Part shown: positions 35,010-45,744 of the stretch, in pieces
Numbering within the stretch: the stretch's first letter is position 1
How the letters are laid out: every line of letters starts with the position of its first letter
Assembly: GCA_930367215.1 (NCBI GenBank)
Contig: OV884057.1
Span: 206,697,621-206,761,620, forward strand
Origin: Pollenia angustigena
Lineage: Eukaryota > Arthropoda > Insecta > Diptera > Polleniidae
Length of the DNA stretch: 64,000 nucleotides
Reading direction: 5' to 3'
Notes under the pieces: generated by a model
The model's input: only the letters and a program-made list of their open reading frames with translations
What the model was told of the DNA's origin: nothing
Databases searched by the model: none
Position numbers and translations under genes: made by a program

Positions 35010-35827
35010 CTATAAGGCCCGCAAACGTTGTTTTGCCACATTACTTATTTCTTTCAGATGTAACAGTTTCTGCTAGCCAAATTTTAAGAAAAAATTATAG
35101 GCTGCCCAATTTCAAGAAAATTAATTGATTAGTTAAGAAGATATAGGTAGGCGGAGCTTTTACCCCTCTGGCCCTATTCAATGCCATGTACTCTTTCCGA
35201 TGTTACAGAGTATGCATGCCAAATTTTAAGAAAACCGGTTGATTAGTTAAAAAGATAGAAGGAGGGGGAGCTTTTACCCCTCTTGCTCTATTTCACGCCC
35301 CAAATAATAAAAACTATAGGCTAAAGTTCTTTCCAACTGTAATACTATTTGCCAGCAAAATTTCAAAAAAAAAATCGGTTGATTAGTTACGAAGATATAG
35401 GTAGGGGGAGCTTTTAGCCCTCTTACCCTATTCCATATTCTCTTTCTGATTTTGCATTGTCTGCATGCCAAATTTTAAGAAAACCGGTTGATTAGTTGGG
35501 AAGATTGGGAATATACTCTACGACCTATTCTCATACCTAATAAATACACATACAAAATTTCATAAAAATCGGTCAAGCCTTTTCGGAGGATTTCAAAATG
35601 GAGGGCATTTTGTTGATATTTGAATGGAAATATAAATACATGGTTCGGAATGAATGCAGTGTTCACTAAAAGGGCTATAACTCATGAACCAATACACATT
35701 TAAAGACCTTTGATACATAAAAACCTTGGTATTGACGTCACTTTCCACGTGAATTTACAAAATCGGTTCACGCATTTCAGAGAACATCAATTACTAGCAC
35801 AATGCAACTTATTTTTATATATATAGA
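35010..35827 (-). mobile_element. Non-autonomous Helitron with tandem array
   Basis: On the minus strand it starts TCTATATATATAAAAATAAG at 35827, preceded by A. It ends ATAG at 35010, followed by T, a one-base change from CTAG, with the perfect hairpin GCAAA-ACAACG-TTTGC just upstream. Inside (35060-35510) about four units of 107-143 bp repeat GATTAGTTAAGAAGATA and GGGGGAGCTTTTACCC on the plus strand, and AATCGGTCAAGCC-type text follows. No helicase is present. Confidence 0.7.
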
Positions 35828-36724
35828 TATAATTCCAGTGAATGAATTTTATTTTCTTAAAATGATTTCTATTACGTTTGAAATGTGTTGTTTTTCTAAA
35901 GAAACTAAATTCCTATAAAGATTTCTTAACTAAAACTTTCAGTCAGTCTAGTTAGTTAGCAGTGGGAAGATATTTATTTTTAATTAATTATAATTAATTT
36001 CATTAATGTAAATTGTCAACTCTTTTCTAAAATTTAAATATCCCTTCTGTGGTGTATTAGAAACTACCCTAGAGGAAAGCGAACTGACACCAAAGTAGTC
36101 CCGTGATAGGTCTTTGGTGGTAGAGACCGGTTTTAGTTTTATCACTTTCTCTGAAAAAGACCTACCAGTTTAACATGGTGTTGTCATTGGAGGAGGTCAA
36201 CTGTCACCATTTGACCAGTCACAACTCTATTCTCAATGGAGGTGTTTAGTGACAGTTACTAAAATGTAGTAATTATTTCAATACAATGTAGTATTATTTC
36301 AATAAAACAAGCCCTAGAATTAAATTCAAGCGCCAAATTTTAGAAAGTCCCAAAAAAATCTATCCTACCACCGGTGGAGACTGTACAGTAATTTATTACT
36401 TTTTCTACCTTTTTGTTCTTCATAAACCAGTAGCTCGTTTCTGCATTTCTCGCATCGTAAAATTTCTTACTTGAAGTGTGAAACAAAAAATTCCATCGTT
36501 TCTCGATTTATGAGATAAAAGTGTTTCTGTATTTGAATGCGAAAACAGACACAACAAATTCTGTTTATACTGGAATATTTCCAGTCAAATAAGAGCGAAA
36601 CTTCAACAAAAGAAATAAATATAATAAAAACAGGGCTGCCAGATATGACGAGTTATCGTCATCTTGACGATTTTTTGTTCCGATATTAACAAAGTGACGT
36701 TTTGATGATTTTTGCTAAAAAAGT

Positions 36725-36955
36725 GACGAAAGCAAATGCAAAAAACAAAATCAAAAATATTTTATAATTTTGTTGTTACTTTCTATAGAAATTCATCTTG
36801 AATTTTTAAATTTCAAACACTTCTATTTTGTGGCGTTGAAAATTTGAAAAAAATAATATGAATGCCTGTAGAAAGCAACAACAAATTTATAAAATATTTT
36901 TGAAATTTGTTTTTGTTTTTAATGAAATTGTTGGCGTTGCGTTTTACACTTATAC
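36725..36955. repeat. Diverged copy of the 29.4-kb MITE interior
   Basis: AATATTTTATAATTTTGTTG, TTTCTATAGAAAT, GAATTTTTAAATTT and GTAGAAAGCAACAACAAA appear in the same order as at 29456-29600. The right arm reads GGCGTTGCGTTTTACA. The GGCCC ends themselves are lost. Confidence 0.7.
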
Positions 36956-37421
36956 CATATTTACATTATGCAATTAACGCCGCAACTTTAGCATGCAACT
37001 TTTTATTTGTTAGCAAGAGGTGTAAAGAAGAAAACGGGGTTGAAAAAGTTGAAAAAATGCTTGGAAAAAATTTAAATATAAATGTTGAAAGAGTTTCGTA
37101 GAAACTACTCTAAAAGAAAATAGAAAAAAAAACTCGGCGTTAATTGCATAGATGTAAATGCGGTCTAAGTCTTCGAAAAAGATATCTTTAAATACAAGGG
37201 TTAAATTTTCATAATTATCCCTATTGTTTGTCTCTTCCCTAAAAAATGTATCGGCAAAAGCCAAATTTCGAGGGAAAGTAATGGACCGACTTGGCTTATT
37301 TTAAGGATTTAATACTTCTTATATACATATACAAAATATGATTGATATTTGATATTATTATCTTATATGTACACTTTTGTGCCAAAACCATTATTCCGGC
37401 AAGAAAGAAATTTGTTTGTCT

Positions 37422-37620
37422 CCCAGTAAAAACTTTTTCAAAATGGATAGCTTCTTTCACTCGCTATTAAGTAGATTTCTTCCATAAGAACTTCGATAAC
37501 TACTGTTTTCTGGATGTATTTAGATAAAAAAATGACTTACTTTTGAATTTGTTCATTTTGGCACAACCCTTGTAAAATTCATTAGTTTTTTAGTAGAATT
37601 GCATGTAAGATTTTACTGGG
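37422..37620. mobile_element. Short CCCAGTAAAA element
   Basis: CCCAGTAAAAACTTTTTCA at the left and the inverse of CCCAGTAAAATCTTACATGC at the right bound 199 bp. The shared end links it to the element at 925-2021. Confidence 0.6.
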
Positions 37621-38274
37621 TCCTTAACCCGTTTATTTTGTGAACCGATTTTTTTAATTTTAACTTCCAGGTATTCTACTAAGTCTATTTCAGGTAAAAA
37701 AGAAAAAGATTATAGGAATAGGTAAATTAAAGATTTATATCTCAGCCATTTGTAAACCCATATAGTTAAATTTCAATAATATACTATTTCGGACTACATA
37801 CGATATAAATATAAAACAACGTTGTCACTATCAATTCCATAAAAACCCAGAATATTTATAATACTGTTATCAAAGCTGATTTAATTTAAAAATTTTCCAT
37901 TTTGATCTCGGTTTTTGCCAATATGTATATATCTATTTTAAAAAAGGATGTATGTTTATTTTATTAAGCTTGGTTTCTTTTTGCTTTTGTAAAAATATTT
38001 ATTATATTAATAAGTATTGTGGTTATTTTGTTGAAATATTTATAGTTTTTAATCCAAATTTTTAATTAGAAAAAAACAAAAAATGTACTTGGACTTCAAG
38101 AAAAATTCTTGACAAAAAGTGCGAAAAAACAGAAGTAAGGAAAAAAACATGTAAAATCAATTGAAATGGATAATCATTCAGGAAAGCAAATTTCGATCTA
38201 CCAAATGTTAAAATACAATTTGGTTTAAGGATTGATGTTTGACTATTGACGTCAGCAGTCGTCGATGGCTGCGA

Positions 38275-38375
38275 GTGTAAGACGGCAAATCCATCTGAGG
38301 AGATCGAGTGGTTGCGATCGAAACATGTCATGGTAACCTGCCGGCCAGGGTTCGAGCCCGAGCCACGTCAAGAAT
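38275..38375 (+). repeat. Possible tRNA-derived SINE fragment
   Basis: CAGGGTTCGAGCCCGAGCC carries a canonical pol III B box (GGTTCGAGCCC). A weak A-box-like AGTGGTTGCGATCG lies about 40 bp upstream. There is no complete cloverleaf and no clear tail. Confidence 0.4.
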
Positions 38376-39592
38376 GAAAGATTATCAATAACAATTTTAA
38401 TTAATTTTCATGTTGTAAAATTCCTTTCTTCATAAAAATAATTTAATGAAAATTGAATTTCATGAACTTAAGTCTAATTAAAAATATTAAATATTTATTA
38501 TATTTTTTGTTTAAAATGATATTTTCTCATGCCTTTGTGTAACTTCTCCAGGGGAAAATAACAATTTTAAATTGTTATCGGATTAAAGAAAATAAATAAT
38601 TTCATAAAAAATAAGTATCCAGCTTAACAAAATAAATATATAAATTTAATGAAATTATTAAATACCCATGAACTTTAACTATGTTTTTGTTTGATTATTT
38701 TGTAATAAAAGTCGAAACAAATTTGTTTAAAATTGATTTTAAATTGCACGATTCTTAAAACAAAAAAGACGATATTTTTTATTTTTTTCTCAGGAAATTG
38801 ACGATTTTGACACAAATTTATCTGGCAACACTGATGAAAACCAAAACAAGAAGAGGCTAAAAAAAATTTAATATAACAAAATATAACAATTGTTTTTTGT
38901 TCATTTTCATCATATAAATTATGCATTCATCATTTATATTCCTTCTATTTTTTTATTTATTTTAAAAAAATAGTATATAAACATATTTTAAATTCAAAAT
39001 ATCTACATTTGGTTTTTTTCGCCACCAATTTCAAATGTGACTTATTTTGACAGTTCTTGAAAGAAACTTTTCGCAATATATTGTTATAGAAACACTTTTT
39101 CTCGCATCCTTCCAATAATTGCTGGAAAATTATTTAAATGACAGATAATTCTCGCAAAAAAAAGATACAGAAACACTTGTGTGAGAAAAACCATTTTTTG
39201 TTTCATTTCACACTATTTTTGTTGCAATTCACACGTTTCATGCGAAAAGTTTTACGATGTGAGAAATACAGAAACGGGCTACAGTTACATGATTGGTTCT
39301 CTTTTCACTGGTCATGAGTTCTTTCTATTTGTACCTGTTCTATTTTCACAACTCCCAGGACCAGTCTGTTGTACCAATTGACGCAAATTTCCCGCAGGGT
39401 ACTAACAAATAAGACATTATGACAGGTTAAGTACGTTTTTGATACACTGCATCACATTAGAGTTGTATTTCACCCGCACTTTTTGATTCCCTTGAAAGCG
39501 GAAAATAAAAATCATATACATACATAATAATATTATTCGATGTGATTCCTTTTTAATACTCATCTAAGACATCATAAAGTATATATATTCTG

Positions 39593-40636
39593 CACAGAAA
39601 GAAAAACACTCGGGATAAATCAAGTTTTTTATGATTACTCTAAGTATAAGTCATACTCAAAAATTCAAGTACGTATGACACTAAAACGTACTCAAAACAA
39701 TCCTAAATGGGATTATTTTCGAAAATCAAATCAAAATTTCTTGAAATAACTTTAAAATTCTTAAATCAAGAAAAAAAAAAGGATTAACGTTTTCGTTGTG
39801 TTTAACGCTCCGGCTAACGCATGTTTTGATCTTTGATTTCTATACACATTGAAAAAACGTCTGGCCAGACTCATGTGTACCACGAAGGGTAAAAAAGTAA
39901 ATTTGAACTCTTGCTTCTCATTTAGTTTATATTTTTGGTTAAATATGTACAAAAGATTTCTAATGTAAACAAATGCATGTTGTTTTATCATTCCATAAGG
40001 TGTAATACGGGTAAGTTAATCAATCATTACAATTTTTTCTCTAATTTGGTTTTTTCAAGCACGGGATAAAATCAATACTTGAACCAAGCGCATTTTGAGG
40101 TTGTTTCAATCTTAGTTTTACTTAAATCAATCTCATTTTCGGATTAATTTAAGTACGAATTCGATTTGAAAGAATTTTATACAGGGGTGTCATAGAAATC
40201 GAAAAGGCAAGAATTTTAAACGTCGTTTTTAAATAAAATTTCTGCAATAAAAGAATTTTATGAAAAATATTATAAACAGATTTCTCTATTAAACAGAATT
40301 TTTTAAAAAAATATATAAAAAATAGATTTAAAGTGAATTAATAACAGCTTTCGAATTCTTGCGTTTTTCGATTTCCATCACACCCCAGATAATTCTTGAA
40401 TCAAGCGCTTTTTAAGATTGATTTAATCTTAGTTTAACTTAACTCAGTCTCATTTTCGGATTATTTCCAGTACGAAATCGGGATTGAATATGGATAGTGT
40501 CAGTAGTTTGCGATTGAAACTCCGCACTTGAATCAATCTTTCTGTACTTGAATCAAGAATATCCATACTCACCGCACTATTAATACCGCTTAGGATTGAT
40601 TTGAGTACGGATGGAATGATTTTTCTTTTGAGTGTG
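39593..40636. mobile_element. TIR element rich in AAATCAATC motifs
   Basis: CACAGAAAGAAAAACACTC at the left faces, inverted, CACACTCAAAAGAAAAATC at the right. Further inward GTACTCAAAACAATCCTAAA and its inverse-like partner GGATTGATTTGAGTAC agree. Motifs of the type TTGAATCAAG and GATTGATTTAATC recur throughout. A shorter element (40182-40386) is nested inside. Confidence 0.5.
40182..40386. mobile_element. Nested MITE, CAGGGGTGTCATAGAAATCG ends
   Basis: CAGGGGTGTCATAGAAATCG with AAAAGGCAAGAATT at the left faces AATTCTTGCGTTTTTCGATT with TCCATCACACCCC at the right, about 33 bp per arm. CAGGGG ends are common in hAT MITEs, but no 8-bp duplication is visible. Confidence 0.72.
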
Positions 40637-41397
40637 GGGGGTTTCAGCAATGCTTAGTCGACTTAGCCGTTTGGGTGTCAAATTGTTTCTATTTCTCCTA
40701 GGCAGCTTGGGATTGAATTCAGTTTAGTAGGAAAAGAGTTATGTACGCAAATTGGAACAACCTCCCAAAAAATTTACAGAAACTTAATTTGTGGCGAAAT
40801 GCACCAATTGTCATTAAGTTTCAACAAATTCGTTTTATATTTCACCAAGTTGTTTGAAGGTCGGTCCATAATTTACCTACGATCCCATTTTATCCCTTAA
40901 ACCACCCTTGTGTGAAAAACCACACTCAAAAAAAAAAAATTGTTGAGGTACACTAAGAAACTTCTAGACTTTGTTAACAATATCAATTAAGTACTGAAAA
41001 CACATTTTTTGATCAAAAAATATTCTTTCGTAAGTTATCTTCGTGTGTTGTTTTTCACACATTTGTAGTTTCTTTGTTAATTGCACTAGAGACAACATTT
41101 TCGGTCGGAACGTGTGAATATTTTTGATATTGTTGTAAACTGCCTGCAATGTATGTTTTATAAAGTGAGTGCTTACATAAGCTTTGTACGGTTTGTTGTT
41201 GATTACCAACGGGGTATAGTATACATCATTAATGTAACGTTAACCATGACTTGGATTACAAACGAACTATAGAGCCACAGCAAAGTAGACAGATATTGCT
41301 TATGTGTGAAAAACACCTTAAGGTTTTTTTAAGGTGATTTGAGGGTTAAGACCACTTTCGGAGGTCTTGTTAGTATGGATAAAAGCGTAACGAATAA

Positions 41398-41745
41398 GGC
41401 CCAGAACAGACGGTGAAACGCAACTGCTACGAAACTGCAACTTCAAGTTATTTTCGAGTTTCATTTGAGTTTATGCCATGGACTCCTTTGACGGACCACA
41501 CACGACGCGACCATTTTGAGACTTGTTTGAAATGCATTGGAAATCAGTTGCATTGAAACCGGCGTGCAGGAAACTCATGTTTGCGTGTCAGTTGTTCTCA
41601 ACGAAATCGAAATGATTGTGATAATTTCATTACATTCTGGTACAATTTAGCCTGCAGCGTGTGTGGAAAACGATTGAAACTGGTTTCAAAACAATAATTT
41701 CTAAAGGGTTTTGTTGCAGTTGCGTTTTACCGTCTGTTCTGGACC
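41398..41745. mobile_element. TAA/GGCCC MITE, copy at 41.4 kb
   Basis: GGCCCAGAACAGACGGTGAA at the left and, inverted, GGTCCAGAACAGACGGTAAA at the right, each continuing as ACGCAACTGC, bound 348 bp flanked by TAA on both sides (41395-41397 and 41746-41748). The interior holds further imperfect pairs such as GAAACTGCAAC and GATTGAAACTGG. Confidence 0.85.
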
Positions 41746-42349
41746 TAATGCGTTTGTGGTGAAATTTGGCAAAAACCACTTTCATAAGATCAGCAACCAC
41801 ATCACTAGATTTTGTGAAGATCGAGGCTTAATTTATTAATCACTATAAATCTCAAAACTAAATAATATTGTTGTAAAATTAAGCCCACACTTTGCCAAGA
41901 CAAGAAATAAAATTTTTTGAAAATAGGTTCATAATTTTCAACAGGATATATAAAGCCGATTCTTGAAAATCAGCTTAATTAGCCTTTAACTGCAGAAAAT
42001 TTTTATATTGTGGTGAAACACACGAGTCCCACATAGATTTACTAAACTTTTAAAACAAGTTTTTCTTCAAAATTTCCCGAGAATCCCGCAATTAATTACG
42101 GAAATTGAAAATAATTGAGCCAAACTCTAAAAAGGATACATTTTAGTTATTGTATCCTATTTGGGACAAGTGTACAGTCATGGACCTGCCACAACACAAT
42201 TGTGTTATAAGGCGTAGATTCATATAAGAGTTAGGAATATTATCTTAAAATAAAGATCCATATGATTTTTGTTTGTCTTAGGGCGATTTTGAAGAGGGAA
42301 CGGTTCTCACCACTTTCAACGGTCTTCGTCGTTATGAGAATTAAAACGT

Positions 42350-42500
42350 ATGTACCAAATTTCAACAAACTATCTTCAACATTTCAATCTGTACTTTAAG
42401 TACAACGTTACATGGACAGACAAAGGACGGATGGACACACCGCTTGATATATAGAAAGTGATTTGGAGTCAATCGGTAAACTAAAAAAAGGCTAAGAACC
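42350..42500 (+). repeat. Mini-me/DINE-like fragment
   Basis: CTGTACTTTAAGTACAACGT followed by GACAGACAAAGGACGGATGG and GAGTCAATCGGTAAACT matches the core of the elements at 51790 and 55045. The RGAC-type repeat (GGACAGACAAAGGACGGA) is the proto-microsatellite found in such elements. Confidence 0.55.
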
Positions 42501-42844
42501 ACTCTTGGGATCTGGCAATTCTTAAATTGTACCGCCTCAATGGCAAAATTGTACCAAATTGACATAAATTGTATCAAAACTTCGCTGTAAAATTAAAAAG
42601 CATACAATTTAATTCACAACACTTTTTATTCAATAAAATTAAAAACAAAACAAGTAAAAAATTATAATTGGTCAAGCCCGTTAATTTGATATCCCACAGC
42701 ACAGTATTTAATAACTCTATTTCGGAACCATGGGCAATCATGACCAGCCAGAACAAAATTATGTTAGGAGCTTAAGATTCATGTGAAAGTTCTTTGTTTG
42801 AATATTTTTTAGATAATTTAAAAGATTTTGTTATTCGTGTTTAA

Positions 42845-42960
42845 TTCCCAATTTTTATTCTTGATACAAACACTGAAATTTATTGTTGATCAGATAAGCA
42901 ATTCCTATGCGCATTTCACTGGTTGCTTAGGCCAGATCGTCAGGAAACTTCATCCAAAAA
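42845..42960. repeat. Dispersed repeat D1, copy 2
   Basis: Same family as 14865-14988: AATTCCCAATTTTTA, CACTGAAATTTATTGTTGA and TGCGCATTTCACTGGTTGC are shared. A TAA/GGCCC MITE begins 19 bp downstream. Confidence 0.65.
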
Positions 42961-42978
42961 CTAAACTAAAGATATTAA

Positions 42979-43157
42979 GGCCCCTATTACGGTTTACAAC
43001 TCAACTCAGTTGAGTTGTAATTTCTTAATTTTTGTATTTTGGTTAACAACTTTGCGAAATTGCGGTGAACAAAAACATAGCAAAAATTACAACTGATCCC
43101 AACCAGTTGTATTTATTACAACTCAACTGAGTTGAGTTGTAACCCGTAATAGGGGCC
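42979..43157. mobile_element. TAA/GGCCCC MITE, copy at 43.0 kb
   Basis: GGCCCCTATTACGGTTTACA and, inverted, GGCCCCTATTACGGGTTACA bound 179 bp, with TAA at 42976-42978 and 43158-43160. Each arm continues with ACTCAACTCAGTTGAGTTGT, itself palindromic, so each arm can form its own hairpin. The short open frames over the ends (LLRxTTQLS) are only the two arms translated. Confidence 0.87.
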
Positions 43158-43654
43158 TAAACCAAATAAAACTGTTAAGCGTATAAGAATTATAAATTAC
43201 ACAAACATGACTCGAAAATGTAAAGAAATAAAAAATAAAAATACAACCCCGCTCAATTTCAGATTGCAGGACCCTTTTGTTTAGCCTTGAGCCTAAGGAA
43301 GCAATATTTGTATTCGCTATTAATTTCAATATTATTTAAAGGCAAAGCACAAAAATATGATTGATGTTGGACAAATGGACCACTGAATGACCCAACAACA
43401 AAAGCCACACATGTAAAGACATTCCTAACAAATTTTCTATATGCCTTAATATTAAATTACTTGTCGGCAGCATCTCATTATATATAGACCAAAACCACGT
43501 CGTGGGGGTTAATAAAACTATGTTTTGCTTTGACTGAAAATTTTGAGTTAATACTAGAGTTTCAACCGATTAAGAATAATTCGTATAATCGATCAAACAA
43601 AAACAAACTCTTGTTCGAATAATTTTAAAATGGCGATTTTCGAAAAACGAATAA

Positions 43655-43780
43655 GGGCCATTATTATAACTTGGCGTTAGCTGTTATCCTACAGTTAACA
43701 GACGCTTTTTGACAGAAAACACATTATTATCTGTCGATTTAATCTTAACTTTAGCTAACTTCAAGTTGTAATAATGGCCC
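43655..43780. mobile_element. TAA/GGGCC MITE nested in the 43.6-kb hAT
   Basis: GGGCCATTATTATAACTTGG and, inverted, GGGCCATTATTACAACTTG, then GTTAGCT, bound 126 bp flanked by TAA (43652-43654 and 43781-43783). Its position inside the hAT shows that it arrived later. Confidence 0.87.
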
Positions 43781-44582
43781 TAAATTGATTAAATTATCTC
43801 GATTAATCGAACAATTTTTTTTTATTAAAAAATAAATTAATAAAAGACTAATAAGAAATAAAAGCTTAGAATTTGATTTATTCTCATACGTTTTTAGCGA
43901 TTTTATACAAAATGTAGAAAAAGTAATTAATCTCAATGTTAGAAGGCAACAACCGTGTTAAGTATTCAGTGTATTTCAAAAATGTATCTTATGTTCGTAT
44001 TAAACTGTTTTCTTTATTCAAACGTTAAACAATTTTCATGAAATGTTGATTAAGTTAATCAGAGCCGTTCAAATTACATTTGAGATGATTTAGATAACAG
44101 ATAATAAAGAAAAAAATGCAACAAACAAATTTAAATTTCTTTAAATTATTAAAAATGGATAAAAAATACTTTAATAAAGTGATCAGAACATCATTTAAAA
44201 CATATTAATTATGGAATTGTGAAAAGTTACGAATTATTTAAAGTCAAATAAAAACATTAAGAAGAAATCATGGTCGGTTGTACACGCGAGGGATACTTAC
44301 ATGGTGACCGATTCTATATTATACTTAGTTTGAGGTATGTTCAGAGGATTCGATGTGGTTAATGAAGTGACTTAGTTGTAATCATGTCAGTTTAAAGTGA
44401 TTAACAAATAACTTCAATATATGGTAAATCATCTCGATTTTGATGTGATAAGAGCTTAATCACGCTCGAGTTGCTTAAACGCGTTTAAAGTGTTAACATA
44501 GCATAAGTGTCAGAATATTACAATAGAAAACAATGAAGTAAAAGATAATCCAACGACATCGAAATATGCCGAACTTCTACCA

Positions 44583-44783
44583 ATGGAAAAACACATACAG
44601 AGAGACAGCGGTTGTTTTATAGAAGAAGTTGTGCGCAAAAGTTTGGCTGAAGCTGGAAGGTCTGCAAACGCCTTTCGAAAATCCAAAGTTGTATCAGATT
44701 ATTTAGGAATTAAGGCTTTTACGATTCCCTTAAATAATGCAACGATATGGAGCTTAAATGAAAAGTTGTACCCATCAAAATAA
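44583..44783 (+). CDS. Open frame of unknown function inside the hAT element
   Basis: The 66-codon frame starts at an ATG after VKDNPTTSKYAELLP in the same frame, which reaches back without a stop to about 44500, so the conceptual protein may be longer if it is spliced from an upstream exon. It reads EKHIQRDSG, FIEEVVRKSLAEAG, NAFRKSKVVSDYLG and ends YPSK before TAA. The composition is protein-like (charged, no low complexity), unlike neighbouring chance frames. I do not recognise it as a hAT dimerisation or RNase H segment. It could be an N- or C-terminal transposase piece or a captured host exon. Confidence 0.35.
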   Translation: MEKHIQRDSGCFIEEVVRKSLAEAGRSANAFRKSKVVSDYLGIKAFTIPLNNATIWSLNEKLYPSK

Positions 44784-45008
44784 GAAGTCATAGTGGATTT
44801 GAGAAAAAATAAAAAAGAAAATGGTAGATTTTCCATAGCTGTAAATTAACGGACGGATTATTTAAAATATGTAATTTTTTTTATTCGTTATTCCTTTGAT
44901 TAATCGAAAATTTTTCAGATTTAATCGTTAGATCGAACGAACAAAAACAATTATTTGAATTATTTGAACAAAGCTGAAAGGCGAATTATTGACAACTCTA
45001 GTTAATAC

Positions 45009-45744
45009 CCTCTTTATTACCAAGTGCGATAAATCTTTTTTAAATGCGCTATGCAAAGGATTACATTTGTTCTTGATAAAATGATATTTTGTAATAGTTG
45101 AGAAGGTATCAGCATTTTTTGTCAGTGTTTATAACATCTTTTTGTATTGACCCCAAATGACTTCTTTAGACAATGGAAGTGTGTTCGTCTGTGTGTTTGC
45201 CCGCCTTTGTGGCCATGCAAAAGCTGTGATCAAAATACTTGCCAATTAGATAAAGTATGCTTCCAGGATTTTTTTTTGGTTTCGGCGTGTATTTAATTGG
45301 TTAAAATTAAGTACGTACAGCTGCTCATTCTTTAAGTGAAACACAGAAAATCTTATGTTACTGTGCTTGGAACTCAAAATTAAATCCTTAGTATATGTTC
45401 TGTTATTGAACGTGAAGTCAAATTTGTATGAAAAGTACGCAAGAAACAGAAGAACTGAATTAAATTTTATCCCAAAAGCGCATCGATGTTAATCAAAAAC
45501 TGAGAAATTAAATTTATTTCAATTAAACTAAAAAATGAGAACCAAGTGATTTAAATTTAGAATATTTAAAAAAATTATGTAGTTTAGAAAGATGGATATA
45601 GAAAAATTCAAAAAATTCTACATTTTGGTTCCAAATTTCCAAAAAAAAAAAAAAATCTTCGAGAATTTTGTTTAATTTTAAATCGCTTATAATTAAAAAC
45701 AACACCAATGATTAAATACTAATACTAAACCACTGACAAACAGA
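45009..45744. other. Interval without recognised genes
   Basis: AT-rich DNA between the hAT duplication and the LINE fragment. No terminal repeats or coding signal are seen. Confidence 0.5.

Larger units (their letters stand above)
36631..38833. mobile_element. Nested hAT-like element, CAGGGCTGCCAGAT ends
   Basis: CAGGGCTGCCAGAT at the left faces ATCTGGCAACACTG at the right (inverse CAGTGTTGCCAGAT), and both are followed inward by GACGA/TCGTC-type sequence. The flanks AATAAAAA and ATGAAAAC are only a partial 8-bp match. It contains a copy of the 29.4-kb MITE interior (36740-36900), a CCCAGTAAAA element (37422-37620) and a tRNA-like box (38349). Confidence 0.5.
36431..39281. mobile_element. 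Large TIR element, TAGC(T/C)CGTTTCTG ends
   Basis: TAGCTCGTTTCTGCATTTCT and CGCATCGTAAAA at the left match the inverse of the right end (TAGCCCGTTTCTGTATTTCT, CACATCGTAAAA). Similarity continues for about 120 bp per arm, including GTGTTTCTGTAT and GTGTGAAA. At 2.85 kb it is the largest TIR pair in the window, but most of its interior is a second, nested element (36631-38833). No transposase is recognised. Confidence 0.72.
43555..45000. mobile_element. hAT element with perfect 8-bp TSD and one open frame
   Basis: TAGAGTTTCAACCGATTAAG at the left faces, inverted, TAGAGTTGTCAATAATTCG at the right. GTTAATAC stands at 43547-43554 and 45001-45008, a perfect 8-bp duplication typical of hAT. Subterminal AATCGA/TCGATT motifs repeat near both ends. 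It contains a TAA/GGGCC MITE (43655-43780) and the open frame at 44583-44783. The 1.45-kb length is too short for an intact transposase gene. Confidence 0.88.
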
